This document shows positions 52,697 to 60,935 of a stretch of 64,000 nucleotides of DNA, piece after piece; the stretch's first letter is position 1; the number at the start of each line of letters is the position of its first letter. Under the pieces are notes generated by a model. The model saw only the letters and a list, made by a program, of their open reading frames with translations, was not told where the DNA came from and searched no databases. The position numbers and the translations under genes are program-made. Source of the stretch: CALXXL01 sp034926605 (lineage in GTDB: Bacteria > Verrucomicrobiota > Lentisphaeria > Victivallales > Victivallaceae); assembly GCA_034926605.1 (NCBI GenBank), contig JAYFQV010000013.1, positions 62,001-126,000 on the forward strand, read 5' to 3'.

Positions 52697-53278
52697 ATGG
52701 AACAGACTATTCAGATTGATTTTCACGACGACAAAATCACGGTGCTGGTGGAAAACGGCACCCCGTTCATTGCAGTTCGCCCCGTTGCGGAGGCTTTCGG
52801 GCTGGTTTGGTCCGGGCAGTTGCGAGTCATAAAAAAGGACGAAGTTCTGGGGACCTGCGTGTACCAGAAGTACACGCAGGTCGGCCCCCAAAAGCGCCGG
52901 ATGGTGTTCCTGCCTTTGAATCTTTTTCATGGATGGCTGTTCACCATCAACCCGGCAAAATGCCGTGCCGACCGCCGCGAAAAGATCATCGCCTATAAGC
53001 GCGAATGCTACGACGTGCTGAACGACTATTTCCGGCACGGCGGCGCGATCAACCCGGAGGCGACGGAATCGCAGCTGATCGGCCTGCAAAGCCGGATCGA
53101 GTATTACCAGCAGTTCATGCCGCAGGCCGACCAGGGCACGGAGAGCCGGGTAAGCGGACGCGACCGCGTTCTGCTGGTGCGCTCCTACTTCCGCGCCCAT
53201 CCGCGCAAGCCGTCCGAACTCGGCGGTGCAAGACAGCCCGACCTGTGGCCCGTCGGCGGCGAAGGAGGCGTGATATGA
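52697..53278 (+). CDS. P22-Ant N-domain antirepressor-like protein, copy 1
   Basis: 193 aa. N-terminal P22_AR_N pattern: MEQTIQIDFHDDKITVLVENG, VRPVAEAFGLVW, VFLPLNLFHGWLFTINP, then RREKIIAYKRECYDVLNDYF. The middle holds a short beta-hairpin, TCVYQKYTQVG, which is encoded by a 13-bp perfect DNA palindrome (52852-52882). It could bind and neutralise the repressor. Ends by overlapping the next ATG by 4 bp. Confidence 0.75.
   Translation: MEQTIQIDFHDDKITVLVENGTPFIAVRPVAEAFGLVWSGQLRVIKKDEVLGTCVYQKYTQVGPQKRRMVFLPLNLFHGWLFTINPAKCRADRREKIIAYKRECYDVLNDYFRHGGAINPEATESQLIGLQSRIEYYQQFMPQADQGTESRVSGRDRVLLVRSYFRAHPRKPSELGGARQPDLWPVGGEGGVI
52852..52882. repeat. In-frame palindrome in antirepressor copy 1
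   Basis: Arms GACCTGCGTGTAC and GTACACGCAGGTC, perfect 13 bp, loop CAGAA. It encodes a beta-hairpin of the P22_AR_N domain. Compare the copies at 55693-55976. Confidence 0.9.
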
Positions 53279-53490
53279 GCGCGAGAATCTATGAGAGGGT
53301 AACGCTCCACGGCAAGAATGGCCGATTCGAGATTGAACTGGAAATCAAGATCACCGTTCCAGACGGGGAGGAGAACCCGAAAGCCATGCTCGCGGAGGCC
53401 GATAAAACCATCCTTGACTATATCACCCAGTCCCGAGTGCCAAACAACCCGAATAAAAATTCAACCGATAATACAACTGCCAGACAATAA
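53275..53490 (+). CDS. Hypothetical phage protein
   Basis: 71 aa. Start ATG (53275) overlaps the antirepressor stop, GGAGG 7 nt upstream. Lys/Glu-rich, with strands FEIELEIKITVPDGEE. No family recognised. Confidence 0.6.
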   Translation: MSARIYERVTLHGKNGRFEIELEIKITVPDGEENPKAMLAEADKTILDYITQSRVPNNPNKNSTDNTTARQ

Positions 53491-53522
53491 TAACAAACTG
53501 AAAATCAGGGGAGCAAATCATC

Positions 53523-53999
53523 ATGAACACGCGGAAAACACTTAAGGAAGCGCTCGTCGGCTGCGACCGCGGCAAGGCCGCCGAGGCGGCGGGAATTACC
53601 CTGGGGTCGCTGAATAATCAGGTCTCCGGGGAATTGCCGTATTTTCCGAAGGGGACCACGCCGAACTTCCTGGATCGCGTCTACAATTTTGTGGATCTCG
53701 TTTTCAGCGAAACCGGCAAGGTGGTGGTGCTGGAGAAGCTGGCCGAGGAGTTCGGCTTCATGCTGATCGCCAACCCGGTGATCCGCGCCACCGACTGCCC
53801 GGCGCTGGGCCGGATCGCGCAGATCATGCGCGACTTTGCGTCGACGATCGACGAGATGGGGAAAGCGGTCGAGGACGGCGTGATCGACAAGGACGAAGCC
53901 GCCGGGATCCGCGCCCGATGGGAGATCGTAAAGCGGCAAACCGAAGAATTCGTGCTGGCCTGCGAGACTGGCGCCTACAGCCGCAAGCTGACCAAGTAA
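53523..53999 (+). CDS. Phage CII-like regulatory protein
   Basis: 158 aa. Resembles phage regulatory protein CII (CP76 family): EAAGITLGSLNNQVSGELPYFPKGTT (helix-turn-helix region) and a long helical dimerisation part with IRATDCPALGRIAQI. In P2-related phages such proteins activate lysogeny. GGGGAG precedes the ATG. Confidence 0.7.
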   Translation: MNTRKTLKEALVGCDRGKAAEAAGITLGSLNNQVSGELPYFPKGTTPNFLDRVYNFVDLVFSETGKVVVLEKLAEEFGFMLIANPVIRATDCPALGRIAQIMRDFASTIDEMGKAVEDGVIDKDEAAGIRARWEIVKRQTEEFVLACETGAYSRKLTK

Positions 54000-54012
54000 A
54001 TGAGGCCGGAAA

Positions 54013-54387
54013 ATGATTAAAAGCGAATTATTGGAGGAAGTCCGCCGAACCGTAGTCGGCAAACAAGTGTGGGTGATTGCTCACGGATGGATTCCATGCC
54101 CGGAATGCGACGGATCGGGAACTGTTGATTACACGACCAAAGACGGTGCTACACATAAGATCAAGTGCCCGGAATGCGACAGTACGCGGCACATAAAGAT
54201 CCAAGGGCACCGCGTTCTAGCCCAGTCCATAGACGCGGTGCATATATCTTCCCAGGAACTTATCGTTAAATGTGCCGATGTAGTTTTTTTCGAGAATTGC
54301 GACGGCCTCCCCCTACTTTTTGAGACCGAAGCCGAGGCGCAGGCGAAATGCGACCGCCTGAACCGGGAGGCCGCAGATGGGAACTAA
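54013..54387 (+). CDS. Small zinc-finger phage protein
   Basis: 124 aa with two Cys pairs in the DnaJ-like form CPECDGSGTV and CPECDSTRHI. The first part is hydrophobic-beta (VVGKQVWVIAHGWI). No further identification. Its end overlaps the start of the next gene by 11 bp. Confidence 0.6.
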   Translation: MIKSELLEEVRRTVVGKQVWVIAHGWIPCPECDGSGTVDYTTKDGATHKIKCPECDSTRHIKIQGHRVLAQSIDAVHISSQELIVKCADVVFFENCDGLPLLFETEAEAQAKCDRLNREAADGN

Positions 54388-54742
54388 ATTCAACTCGAAT
54401 CCGTGGGAAAAGAAGATGCTGCCCGACGGCAGGCTTCAGATAATAATACCCGAATGGCTTTATTTCGAAAACCCGCGGGAGGTCCACATCGGGCCGAAGC
54501 GAATACCATTTATAGAAATGAGATTCGCGGATACAACCATCCCCACCGGTCACCTTATCGGTGCCGCGCCCAAACTGTACGGGGGGTTAAAAGAGGCAAT
54601 TATGAGGTGCTGTTTTAATTGCTGCGACTTCCGGCCCGGCGCCGGGCGTGATTATCTGGACCCCCTGTGCGGCCCAACCGTGGACACATGCGCCGTCAAA
54701 AAGTGGATCGCGGCCATAAAAGAAGCGGACGGTGAGGAATGA
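54377..54742 (+). CDS. Hypothetical phage protein
   Basis: 121 aa, starts inside the previous gene. Contains a Cys-pair segment CCFNCCDFRPG and TCAVKKWIAAI. No family assigned. The end overlaps the next start by 4 bp (ATGA). Confidence 0.55.
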   Translation: MGTKFNSNPWEKKMLPDGRLQIIIPEWLYFENPREVHIGPKRIPFIEMRFADTTIPTGHLIGAAPKLYGGLKEAIMRCCFNCCDFRPGAGRDYLDPLCGPTVDTCAVKKWIAAIKEADGEE

Positions 54743-55080
54743 GCGCAACAGAACGAACCCTTGGTGAAATCCTTGATATGGCGCACTTGGGTGAAAAGCC
54801 CGAATATGAAGAATTGCTTCTCGCGCTGGAAGCCATGAGCGCACTTGCAACACTTGACCGCATGGCGCTTCGGGAAGTGGCCAAAGCCGAGCAGGAGGGG
54901 AAAGATCGAATTTTAACCTCAAGCGCCTCCTGGCAGTTGGATAATCGCCGCAGACGCATGCAGAGGGCGATGACCAAGCCGCCCGCCCAGTGGCTGGGGT
55001 GGAACAATGATCCCCGGAACCCGGCGTGCGTAGCCGCCCGGAAGCTGGCTCAAGAGATGTTTGCCAAATTCGAGGAGTGA
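54739..55080 (+). CDS. Hypothetical phage protein
   Basis: 113 aa, helical, Arg/Glu-rich, start by ATGA overlap. Contains LEAMSALATLDRMALREVAKAEQ. No family recognised. Two bp upstream of the next gene. Confidence 0.55.
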   Translation: MSATERTLGEILDMAHLGEKPEYEELLLALEAMSALATLDRMALREVAKAEQEGKDRILTSSASWQLDNRRRRMQRAMTKPPAQWLGWNNDPRNPACVAARKLAQEMFAKFEE

Positions 55081-55082
55081 TT

Positions 55083-55268
55083 ATGAAAAAACATGACATC
55101 AGATGCGCCCGGCGGGAATGCCGCTGGTGCTACATTCCGGTTTTCTACCCTGGCAATCCGGATTTCTTCCCTGGCAATCCGGACGTGCTCGGCATGTGCG
55201 AACGCCCGGCGATGGTTGAAATCGATATATTCACCGGCGAATGCCTTGATTTCGAACCGAAGGATTGA
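55083..55268 (+). CDS. Small Cys-rich phage protein with internal repeat
   Basis: 61 aa, ATG 55083 with GAGGAG upstream. Cys pairs RRECRWC and MCERP suggest a zinc site. A DNA repeat CCCTGGCAATCCGGA occurs twice (55150 and 55171 regions) and encodes the duplicated YPGNPDFFPGNPD. Confidence 0.5.
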   Translation: MKKHDIRCARRECRWCYIPVFYPGNPDFFPGNPDVLGMCERPAMVEIDIFTGECLDFEPKD

Positions 55269-55277
55269 CGGCTAACC

Positions 55278-55517
55278 ATGACGGCGGAACAGAGAATCAG
55301 GGCGAAGATCATTGAAGTCCGGGACGAGGCCGAGGCGGCGATGATGGACAGTTCCGACGCGGCGCACGAGGCCTGCGGCCGGTTCGCGGCCTGTTCGGCG
55401 CTTCTGTCCGGCATGACGCCGGAGGACGCGGCCGACGGCTGCCGTATTCTTCCCAAGCACTGGCCGCAGTACCGCGGCTGGCTGCAGGTTATCAAGCAAT
55501 TCAAAGGACTTTTATAA
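55278..55517 (+). CDS. Hypothetical phage protein
   Basis: 79 aa, helical, EAEAAMMDSSDAAHEACGRFAACSALL. No family recognised. Part of the early operon, preceding the second antirepressor copy. Confidence 0.5.
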   Translation: MTAEQRIRAKIIEVRDEAEAAMMDSSDAAHEACGRFAACSALLSGMTPEDAADGCRILPKHWPQYRGWLQVIKQFKGLL

Positions 55518-55538
55518 TTTTAACGGAGGACGAATAAA

Positions 55539-56012
55539 ATGGAGCACACCATTCAAATTGATTTTCATGGCGAGAAAATCATCGTCGTGGTAAAAAACGG
55601 ATTGCCGTATATTGCCTTAAAGCCGATATCCGACTCTCTCGGATTGGCATGGCCGCGACAATTTACAAGCCTTAAAAAAGATATTGTTTTATCTACCTGC
55701 ATTACCGTGTGGGTAACGCAGGTAGGGGCTCAAAAGCGAAATGATGAAGTTTTGGGAACCTGCGTGTCCCATAAGAACACGCAGGTCGGCGCCCAAAAAC
55801 GAAGCAATGAAGTTTTGTCATCAACTGTTGACTTAAAAGCAACGGTTGACAGCGGCGACGGCAAGCGCCGAAAAATGGTAATTGAAGAAAAAGGTATTGC
55901 CAAATTGGCAATACCTTCCGCACTTGAACGCAATCAAGATTTACCGACCTGCGTGACAACCATTGTCACGCAGGTCTCCGGTTGTTTCAAAATTATAAGG
56001 GAGGCGGCATAA
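55539..56012 (+). CDS. Antirepressor-like copy 2: truncated, with five stacked palindromic hairpin units
   Basis: 157 aa. Starts like copy 3 (MEHTIQIDFHGEKIIVVVKN, then SLGLAWPRQFTSLKK) but after that the conserved C-terminal part of the P22_AR_N domain is missing. Instead there is a tandem series of five peptides, each coded by a DNA palindrome (centres 55709, 55772, 55835, 55904, 55961) at spacings of 63, 63, 69 and 57 bp, all multiples of three. It may be a decoy, a non-functional remnant, or a cassette store. GGAGG precedes the ATG. Confidence 0.6.
   Translation: MEHTIQIDFHGEKIIVVVKNGLPYIALKPISDSLGLAWPRQFTSLKKDIVLSTCITVWVTQVGAQKRNDEVLGTCVSHKNTQVGAQKRSNEVLSSTVDLKATVDSGDGKRRKMVIEEKGIAKLAIPSALERNQDLPTCVTTIVTQVSGCFKIIREAA
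55693..55976. repeat. Tandem in-frame palindromic array in antirepressor copy 2
   Basis: Five palindromes: 55693-55725 (14-bp arms, one mismatch), 55758-55786 (10-bp arms ACCTGCGTGT/ACACGCAGGT), 55821-55849 (10-bp arms, one G-T pair), 55891-55917 (13-bp perfect, AAGGTATTGCCAA...TTGGCAATACCTT) and 55946-55976 (14-bp perfect, GACCTGCGTGACAA...TTGTCACGCAGGTC). Inner bases differ between copies but stay complementary. Confidence 0.92.
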
Positions 56013-56014
56013 TC

Positions 56015-56584
56015 ATGGAACAGACCATTCAAATTGATTTTCAGGGCGACAAAATACTCGTCGTGGTAAAAAATGGCACGCCTTATGTTGCACTAAAGCC
56101 GATATCCGATGCTCTCGGATTGGCGTGGCCTCGGCAATTTACAAGCCTCAAAAAAAATAAAATTCTGATGGAAGGTATTACCAATTTGGTAATACCTTCT
56201 GCAGGTGGCGTACAGGAAATGGTATGCCTGCCTTTGAAGTTTTTAAATGGCTGGCTGTTCCGAATCGACATCAACCGCTATTCCGGCGAGCGGCTTCAAA
56301 AGCTGGAAGAATATCAGCGCGAATGCTACGACGTGCTGAACGATTACTTCATGCACGGCGGCGCAATCAACCCGGAGGCTACGCCGCTGGAACTGAAGGT
56401 TCTGCAGGCGCGGCTTGAGGATTACCGGAAGCGGTTTTTGCCCAAGACGGAGGAGGGAACAATCAGCGATGTGTCCGGCTGGCCGCGCATCATGCCGGTG
56501 CATGCCTATTTCCGCGCCCATCCGCGCAAGAGCGCCGACTGTACGCCCGACCTGTTTGAGGGGAGACGGGCGCAAAATGCATAA
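56015..56584 (+). CDS. P22-Ant N-domain antirepressor-like protein, copy 3
   Basis: 189 aa from the ATG at 56015 (GGGAGGCGGC upstream). N-terminal MEQTIQIDFQGDKILVV, then ALGLAWPRQFTSL, EMVCLPLKFLNGWLFRID and YQRECYDVLNDYFMHGG. The beta-hairpin region, here GITNLVIPSAGG, is coded by a 13-bp perfect palindrome (56172-56198). The first 120 bp are nearly identical to copy 2, so the two arose by recent duplication. Confidence 0.75.
   Translation: MEQTIQIDFQGDKILVVVKNGTPYVALKPISDALGLAWPRQFTSLKKNKILMEGITNLVIPSAGGVQEMVCLPLKFLNGWLFRIDINRYSGERLQKLEEYQRECYDVLNDYFMHGGAINPEATPLELKVLQARLEDYRKRFLPKTEEGTISDVSGWPRIMPVHAYFRAHPRKSADCTPDLFEGRRAQNA
56172..56198. repeat. In-frame palindrome in antirepressor copy 3
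   Basis: AAGGTATTACCAA, single T, TTGGTAATACCTT. It differs from the copy at 55891 by a G-to-A change with the matching C-to-T change in the other arm. Confidence 0.9.
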
Positions 56585-56862
56585 ATTTTTCGTTCCGGGG
56601 CTTGACTGTGCGGACAACGCCGTTTATTTTAATGGCGTGGGACGTGAGAAATCCCCATCACACAGCGGCAGTCGCACCGTCATCGGCGGCGCAACTCCCG
56701 GAACAACAAATGCGATCCCAGCTTTAGGGCTCGCGGGGCGGTCTTCGGACCGGCATGACTGTGTGCATGTTTCTCACCCCCGCGGGCCCTTTTTCTATTT
56801 CCGGCGTGAGAACCGGAAAGGAGGGCAGAAAAAAACAAGACCTAACACACAGGAGGTCAAAG
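56577..56862 (+). other. Ash/Icd-like overlapping region
   Basis: A 137-codon frame from ATG 56577 overlaps the antirepressor stop by 8 bp. The inner part GLAGRSSDRHDCVHVSHPRG followed by PFFYFRRENRKGG resembles the Ash/Icd-like segments coded near immunity regions in P4-like phages, where overlapping frames and small RNAs occur. No ribosome site is clear. Function not assigned. Confidence 0.4.
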
Positions 56863-56979
56863 ATGTGCATTCGTGTATCATTCCTGCCCGGGGCGCGTAT
56901 TTCCGCAAAGCGCCCGCTCCACCGTTACCGCCGCCGCCAAGCCAAGGGCTTCTTCGCCCGAATCTTCGGCCGGAGGTGA
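56863..56979 (+). CDS. Tiny basic phage peptide
   Basis: 38 aa, MCIRVSFLPG then ISAKRPLHRYRRRQAKG, strongly basic. AGGAGG stands 6-7 nt before the ATG, an excellent site, which is why I call it. No family. Confidence 0.5.
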   Translation: MCIRVSFLPGARISAKRPLHRYRRRQAKGFFARIFGRR

Positions 56980-56983
56980 CACA

Positions 56984-57268
56984 ATGAACTATACCGAACT
57001 TATCGCCCTGGCGCGGAAGATCCGGAAATCCCTGGCCGTGGCCAAGCGCGCCAAGAAGAAGCTGGCCAAGGCCGTGCCGACCGAAAACCCGGTGTTCCTG
57101 GAAGATCCGCGCGAACAACTTAACATCATCGGCCGCGAACTGGTGCTGCACGGCAAATGCCCCTGCTGCTCGATTTGCGCCGAGACCATCTTATCCCTGA
57201 TCGCCGACGGCGCCAAGCCGGAAGCGATCGCCCACCAGATCCGCAAACAACAGGAGAACGAAATATGA
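56984..57268 (+). CDS. Small Lys-rich phage protein
   Basis: 94 aa with GGAGGTGACACA before the ATG. Basic N-terminal helix (ARKIRKSLAVAKRAKKKLAKA) and a Cys segment CPCCSIC. Its end overlaps the next ATG (ATGA). No family recognised. Confidence 0.6.
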   Translation: MNYTELIALARKIRKSLAVAKRAKKKLAKAVPTENPVFLEDPREQLNIIGRELVLHGKCPCCSICAETILSLIADGAKPEAIAHQIRKQQENEI

Positions 57269-57606
57269 TACACAATGCAGGAACCCTAAGATTGGGAGAT
57301 CAATTATTCCGAGTTGATAAGGAGACCGGTAAAGTTGAGAAAGTAGAAATACAGGGCCTCAGCCAGGGTTCTTCATCTTCAATTTATATCACAATTATTG
57401 GCGACGGCTTCCTATACGCGGAAACCTGCTATCCGAAAGACTACTTTTCGCTTTTCTTTACCCAAGAGGAGGCGGAAGAAAACCGTAGGAAAGTTCAGAT
57501 CACGTATCTTGAAAAAGTCCTGGCGGAATACGAATTCATAATGAACGGGTACCGGGCGCGCCTGGCCCAGCTGCTCGCCGAAAAGCCGGAGGCGGCGGAA
57601 GCATGA
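57265..57606 (+). CDS. Hypothetical phage protein
   Basis: 113 aa, start by 4-bp overlap. Strands at the N-terminus (LRLGDQLFRVDKETGKVEKV) and a C-terminal helix (ENRRKVQITYLEKVLAEYEF). Overlaps the primase start by 4 bp. No family recognised. Confidence 0.6.
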   Translation: MIHNAGTLRLGDQLFRVDKETGKVEKVEIQGLSQGSSSSIYITIIGDGFLYAETCYPKDYFSLFFTQEEAEENRRKVQITYLEKVLAEYEFIMNGYRARLAQLLAEKPEAAEA

Positions 57607-60314
57607 GCTACTCACCGGAAATAATCGCCGAGATCCAGAAGGCGTTATTGAACGATTCGGAGTTCGGCTTCAAGCAGGCCGGGCGCAAATTGCGTCAGGG
57701 CAAATGCCCGAACTGCGGCGAACGCGAATGCTTTGTGGACTTGGACCAGCCGTTCCGCGTCACCTGCGGGCGGCTGAACAACTGCCGCTGGAGCGCGTCC
57801 ACCAAGGAGCTGTACCCGGAAATATTCGCCAACATATCGCACCGCCACCCGGCGACCGAGGCGAACCCGAACGCCCCGGCCGATGCGTATATGACCGAAA
57901 TACGCGGATTTGACCGCGAAAAGGTCAAGGGCATGTACTCGCTCGGCTACGTTAAGCACCCGGCGAAAAAGGAGTTTTACCCGGCGGTCAAGGTACCGAT
58001 CACCAAGGATTGTTACTGGTGCCGCCTGATCGATGCCGACGACGTGCGCAGGAACGGCGCAAAAAGCAAGATCGTGGGCGACTATAAGGATCTCTGCTGG
58101 CAGCCGGACGGTCTGACCGTGGAGGACGGCGATACCGTGTGGATCGTGGAGGGCATCTTCAAGGCGCTGGCCTTTCTGCATATCGGGATTAAGGCGGTTT
58201 CGCCGCTGTCGTGCTCCAACTTCCCGCGCAAGCTAATACAGGAAAACAAGGGCCGCGGCGTCACCTGGGTGATCGCCGAGGACGCGGACAAGGCCGGAAC
58301 CGAAGCGGCCGCCAAGTACGCCGCCGAGCTGGCAAAAATCGGCGAGAAGTACCGGGTGGCGTTTCCTGAATCCGGCGAGGACTGGGACGACGCGTTCCGG
58401 GACGGCAAGCTGACCGAACGCTACCTGCAGGACGCCTTCTGGCGCGGCTTCTACTTTCTGGCGAAGTCGCCGCTGACCAAGGCATTTTTCTACTGGGCCA
58501 AAACCGACAGCGACTACCACGTGTTCGAGCTCGGCCGAGCGATGTATCATTACAACTGTACCCGCAACAAGGCGAAATCGGACGATTTGATCCCCTATCC
58601 GGATCCCGAACGTGGCTGGAACGTTGACGACAAGTCGCTTGACGACTACATCAAGCGTTTTTCCCAACGCTGCAAGCTCTATGAAATCTGCCCGGCCAAG
58701 CTGCAGTTCCTGTACATCGAACAGGATATTCTGACCCAGGAGCGGCTGAACACCTTGTCGATCGATTTCGCCAACGGCACCCCGTCCATGCTGATGAGCG
58801 CCGACGGCACCATCTATAAGACGCCGGACAACTTCTCCAACGCACTTTTAAGGGCCACCGGCTTCGTCCCGTTCAACGGGGACGGCGACGACCTGGCCGC
58901 CCTTCATAGTTCATGGTTTTCCAAGCCGGTGAAGTTCGTGCGCGCAGTGCCTTTTCTGGGCTATGAAAGTCAGAGCAAAATCTACGTTTTCCCGGACTTC
59001 GCCTACTGCAACGGCCAATATCTGAAGATGAACGAACACGGCTTCGTTTCCTTCGGCCGGAACTCGGTAAAGTGCAATCTGGCCGGGCTGACCATCGTAA
59101 AGTCGCCGGACGAGTTCACCGGCGACTGGATCGGCGACTACATCGAGGCGTTCGGCAATAACGGCCTGGCGCTCTTAGGTTGGTGGACCGGTACGCTGTT
59201 CGCCGAGCAGATCCGTGCCCGCCAGGATTCCTGGGCGTTCCTCGAGTACACCGGCGAACCCGGCAGCGGCAAGTCCACCCAGATCCGCTTCTGCTGGCAT
59301 TTGCTGGGCATCGACAATTACGAGGGGTTCGACCCGAACAAGACCACCCCCGCCGGACGCGCCCGGCAGATGACGCAGGTTTCCAACCTGCCGGTGGTGC
59401 TGCTCGAGGGCGACAGAGAGGAAGACGCCACCCGGCGCAATACCCGTAGTTTCGACTTTAACGAGCTGAAAGACCTGTTCAATTCCTCGGCGCTGATGCG
59501 CACCACCGGAGCCAAGACGGTCGGCAACGAGACCGCCAAGCTGATCTTCCGCGGCGGCATCCTGATCACCCAGAACGCCCGGGTGCAGGCCTCCCGGGCG
59601 GTGCTTACCCGTATTGTCCATTGCAATGTGACCAAGGAGCATTTCACCCCGGCAAACGGCGAGATAGCCGACCGGCTGAAGCAGATGACGCCCCAGGAAC
59701 TCGGCGGCTTCCTGCACGCCGCGCTGCGCAATGAACGGCGGCTGCTGGAGAGCTACTATTCCAATTATAAGATGGTGCTGGCCGACTTCAACGCGCGGAA
59801 CGACTCGCTGCACGAGGTTCCCGAATACCGCCTGCGCCACTGCCACGCGCAGGTGGCGGCCTGGGTGCTGACGTTGCCGGTACTGTTCGGCAACAGAATA
59901 ACGCGCGACCAGCTTAACCTGGCGGTGGACCATATCTGGAGACGGGCTTGCGACCGACAGCAGATACTGTCTTCGGACGATCCGCGGCTTGAACGCTTCT
60001 GGGAACTCTACGCGTATTTGCATTTGCAACGCAACAATATGGGTGAAGACAAGGAGATATTGAACCATTCCAAAAAACGAAATCTGATCGCCATCAATCT
60101 GCCGCATATGACCGAGGTGGCGGCCGATCACCGGCTCCAGATGCCGGACACCGCCGAACTGCCGACACTGTTCAAGTCCAGCCGCACCCGGCGGCTGGTG
60201 GGGTTCAAGATGGTACGCAGTGCGCTGACCGACAAATCGATGAAATGCTGGGTGTTCGAAACGAATCCCAACGATCCGATTTTTGCGTCCCCTGGCTACG
60301 ATTTTTCCAAATGA
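57603..60314 (+). CDS. Phage primase-helicase (Toprim and P-loop)
   Basis: 903 aa. N-terminal zinc finger (C35, C38, C55, C61), then a Toprim domain with the conserved Glu183 (VEGIFKALA) and Asp227/Asp229 (AEDADKAG), a middle region of about 300 residues, and a superfamily-3-like or DnaB-like P-loop GEPGSGKST (551-559) followed by VVLLEGDREE (Walker B-like). This order suits P4-alpha-like primase-helicases that both prime and unwind at the phage origin. The origin candidate lies directly downstream. Start by 4-bp overlap. Confidence 0.88.
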   Translation: MSYSPEIIAEIQKALLNDSEFGFKQAGRKLRQGKCPNCGERECFVDLDQPFRVTCGRLNNCRWSASTKELYPEIFANISHRHPATEANPNAPADAYMTEIRGFDREKVKGMYSLGYVKHPAKKEFYPAVKVPITKDCYWCRLIDADDVRRNGAKSKIVGDYKDLCWQPDGLTVEDGDTVWIVEGIFKALAFLHIGIKAVSPLSCSNFPRKLIQENKGRGVTWVIAEDADKAGTEAAAKYAAELAKIGEKYRVAFPESGEDWDDAFRDGKLTERYLQDAFWRGFYFLAKSPLTKAFFYWAKTDSDYHVFELGRAMYHYNCTRNKAKSDDLIPYPDPERGWNVDDKSLDDYIKRFSQRCKLYEICPAKLQFLYIEQDILTQERLNTLSIDFANGTPSMLMSADGTIYKTPDNFSNALLRATGFVPFNGDGDDLAALHSSWFSKPVKFVRAVPFLGYESQSKIYVFPDFAYCNGQYLKMNEHGFVSFGRNSVKCNLAGLTIVKSPDEFTGDWIGDYIEAFGNNGLALLGWWTGTLFAEQIRARQDSWAFLEYTGEPGSGKSTQIRFCWHLLGIDNYEGFDPNKTTPAGRARQMTQVSNLPVVLLEGDREEDATRRNTRSFDFNELKDLFNSSALMRTTGAKTVGNETAKLIFRGGILITQNARVQASRAVLTRIVHCNVTKEHFTPANGEIADRLKQMTPQELGGFLHAALRNERRLLESYYSNYKMVLADFNARNDSLHEVPEYRLRHCHAQVAAWVLTLPVLFGNRITRDQLNLAVDHIWRRACDRQQILSSDDPRLERFWELYAYLHLQRNNMGEDKEILNHSKKRNLIAINLPHMTEVAADHRLQMPDTAELPTLFKSSRTRRLVGFKMVRSALTDKSMKCWVFETNPNDPIFASPGYDFSK

Positions 60315-60344
60315 CGGGGAGTGATGTTTAAATGGGTAACAAAA

Positions 60345-60584
60345 GATACATTTAGATAAAGCCATAATAATAAACATATTATGAATTAACAAATGGGGAT
60401 ACATTGAGGATACATAGGATACATTTAAAAGATACATTGAGGATACATTTTTTTTGTAGTAAATATATAATCATTAGCGTGTTATCAAAGTAGCCCCAAA
60501 ACGATGTTAACAAATGTATCCTCATGGAAGCTACATATCATGTTTATTATAAAGATTTAATGTAAATGTATCCTATGTATCCTC
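60345..60584. repeat. Iteron-like replication origin candidate
   Basis: Six forward copies of GGATACATTGA/TTTA-type repeats (60345, 60397, 60408, 60417, 60431, 60441) and three inverted copies AAATGTATCCTCA-type (60512, 60564, 60575) flank a central AT-rich stretch (60451-60511, TAAATATATAATCATTAG). There is no gene. Inverted iterons next to a primase-helicase are typical of origins in P4-like elements. Confidence 0.75.
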
Positions 60585-60647
60585 AAAAAATATGGCTGAT
60601 GCCCAAAAACGAAAAAAACGCCTAAAAACCGAAAAAGGAGATAGAAA

Positions 60648-60935
60648 ATGATTGAAAAGCAAGCAATGGACGCGATCGCGCTAAGAATCGTTGAAAAGAT
60701 ATTTGGGAAAAACAGCAAACCAAGGATTATAAAGCATCGGAAAACGACATTTTTTGTGCGCAAGAACGGCGAGATCCTTGCCCAGATCAATATGTTTGCG
60801 GAAATGAAGCGCGGTCGGCTGGATATATCCACCTCCATCATCAACCGCCCCAGCGTAGATAGATATGATCTGATGGACGGCGAGATCTTCGATATGAAAC
60901 AAGATTTCCCCGAGGAAAGCAATGGCCAATTTTGA
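60648..60935 (+). CDS. Hypothetical phage protein
   Basis: 95 aa, AAGGAGATAGAAA before the ATG. Basic N-terminal part (GKNSKPRIIKHRKTTFFVRK). No family recognised. The end overlaps the next gene by 14 bp. Confidence 0.6.
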   Translation: MIEKQAMDAIALRIVEKIFGKNSKPRIIKHRKTTFFVRKNGEILAQINMFAEMKRGRLDISTSIINRPSVDRYDLMDGEIFDMKQDFPEESNGQF

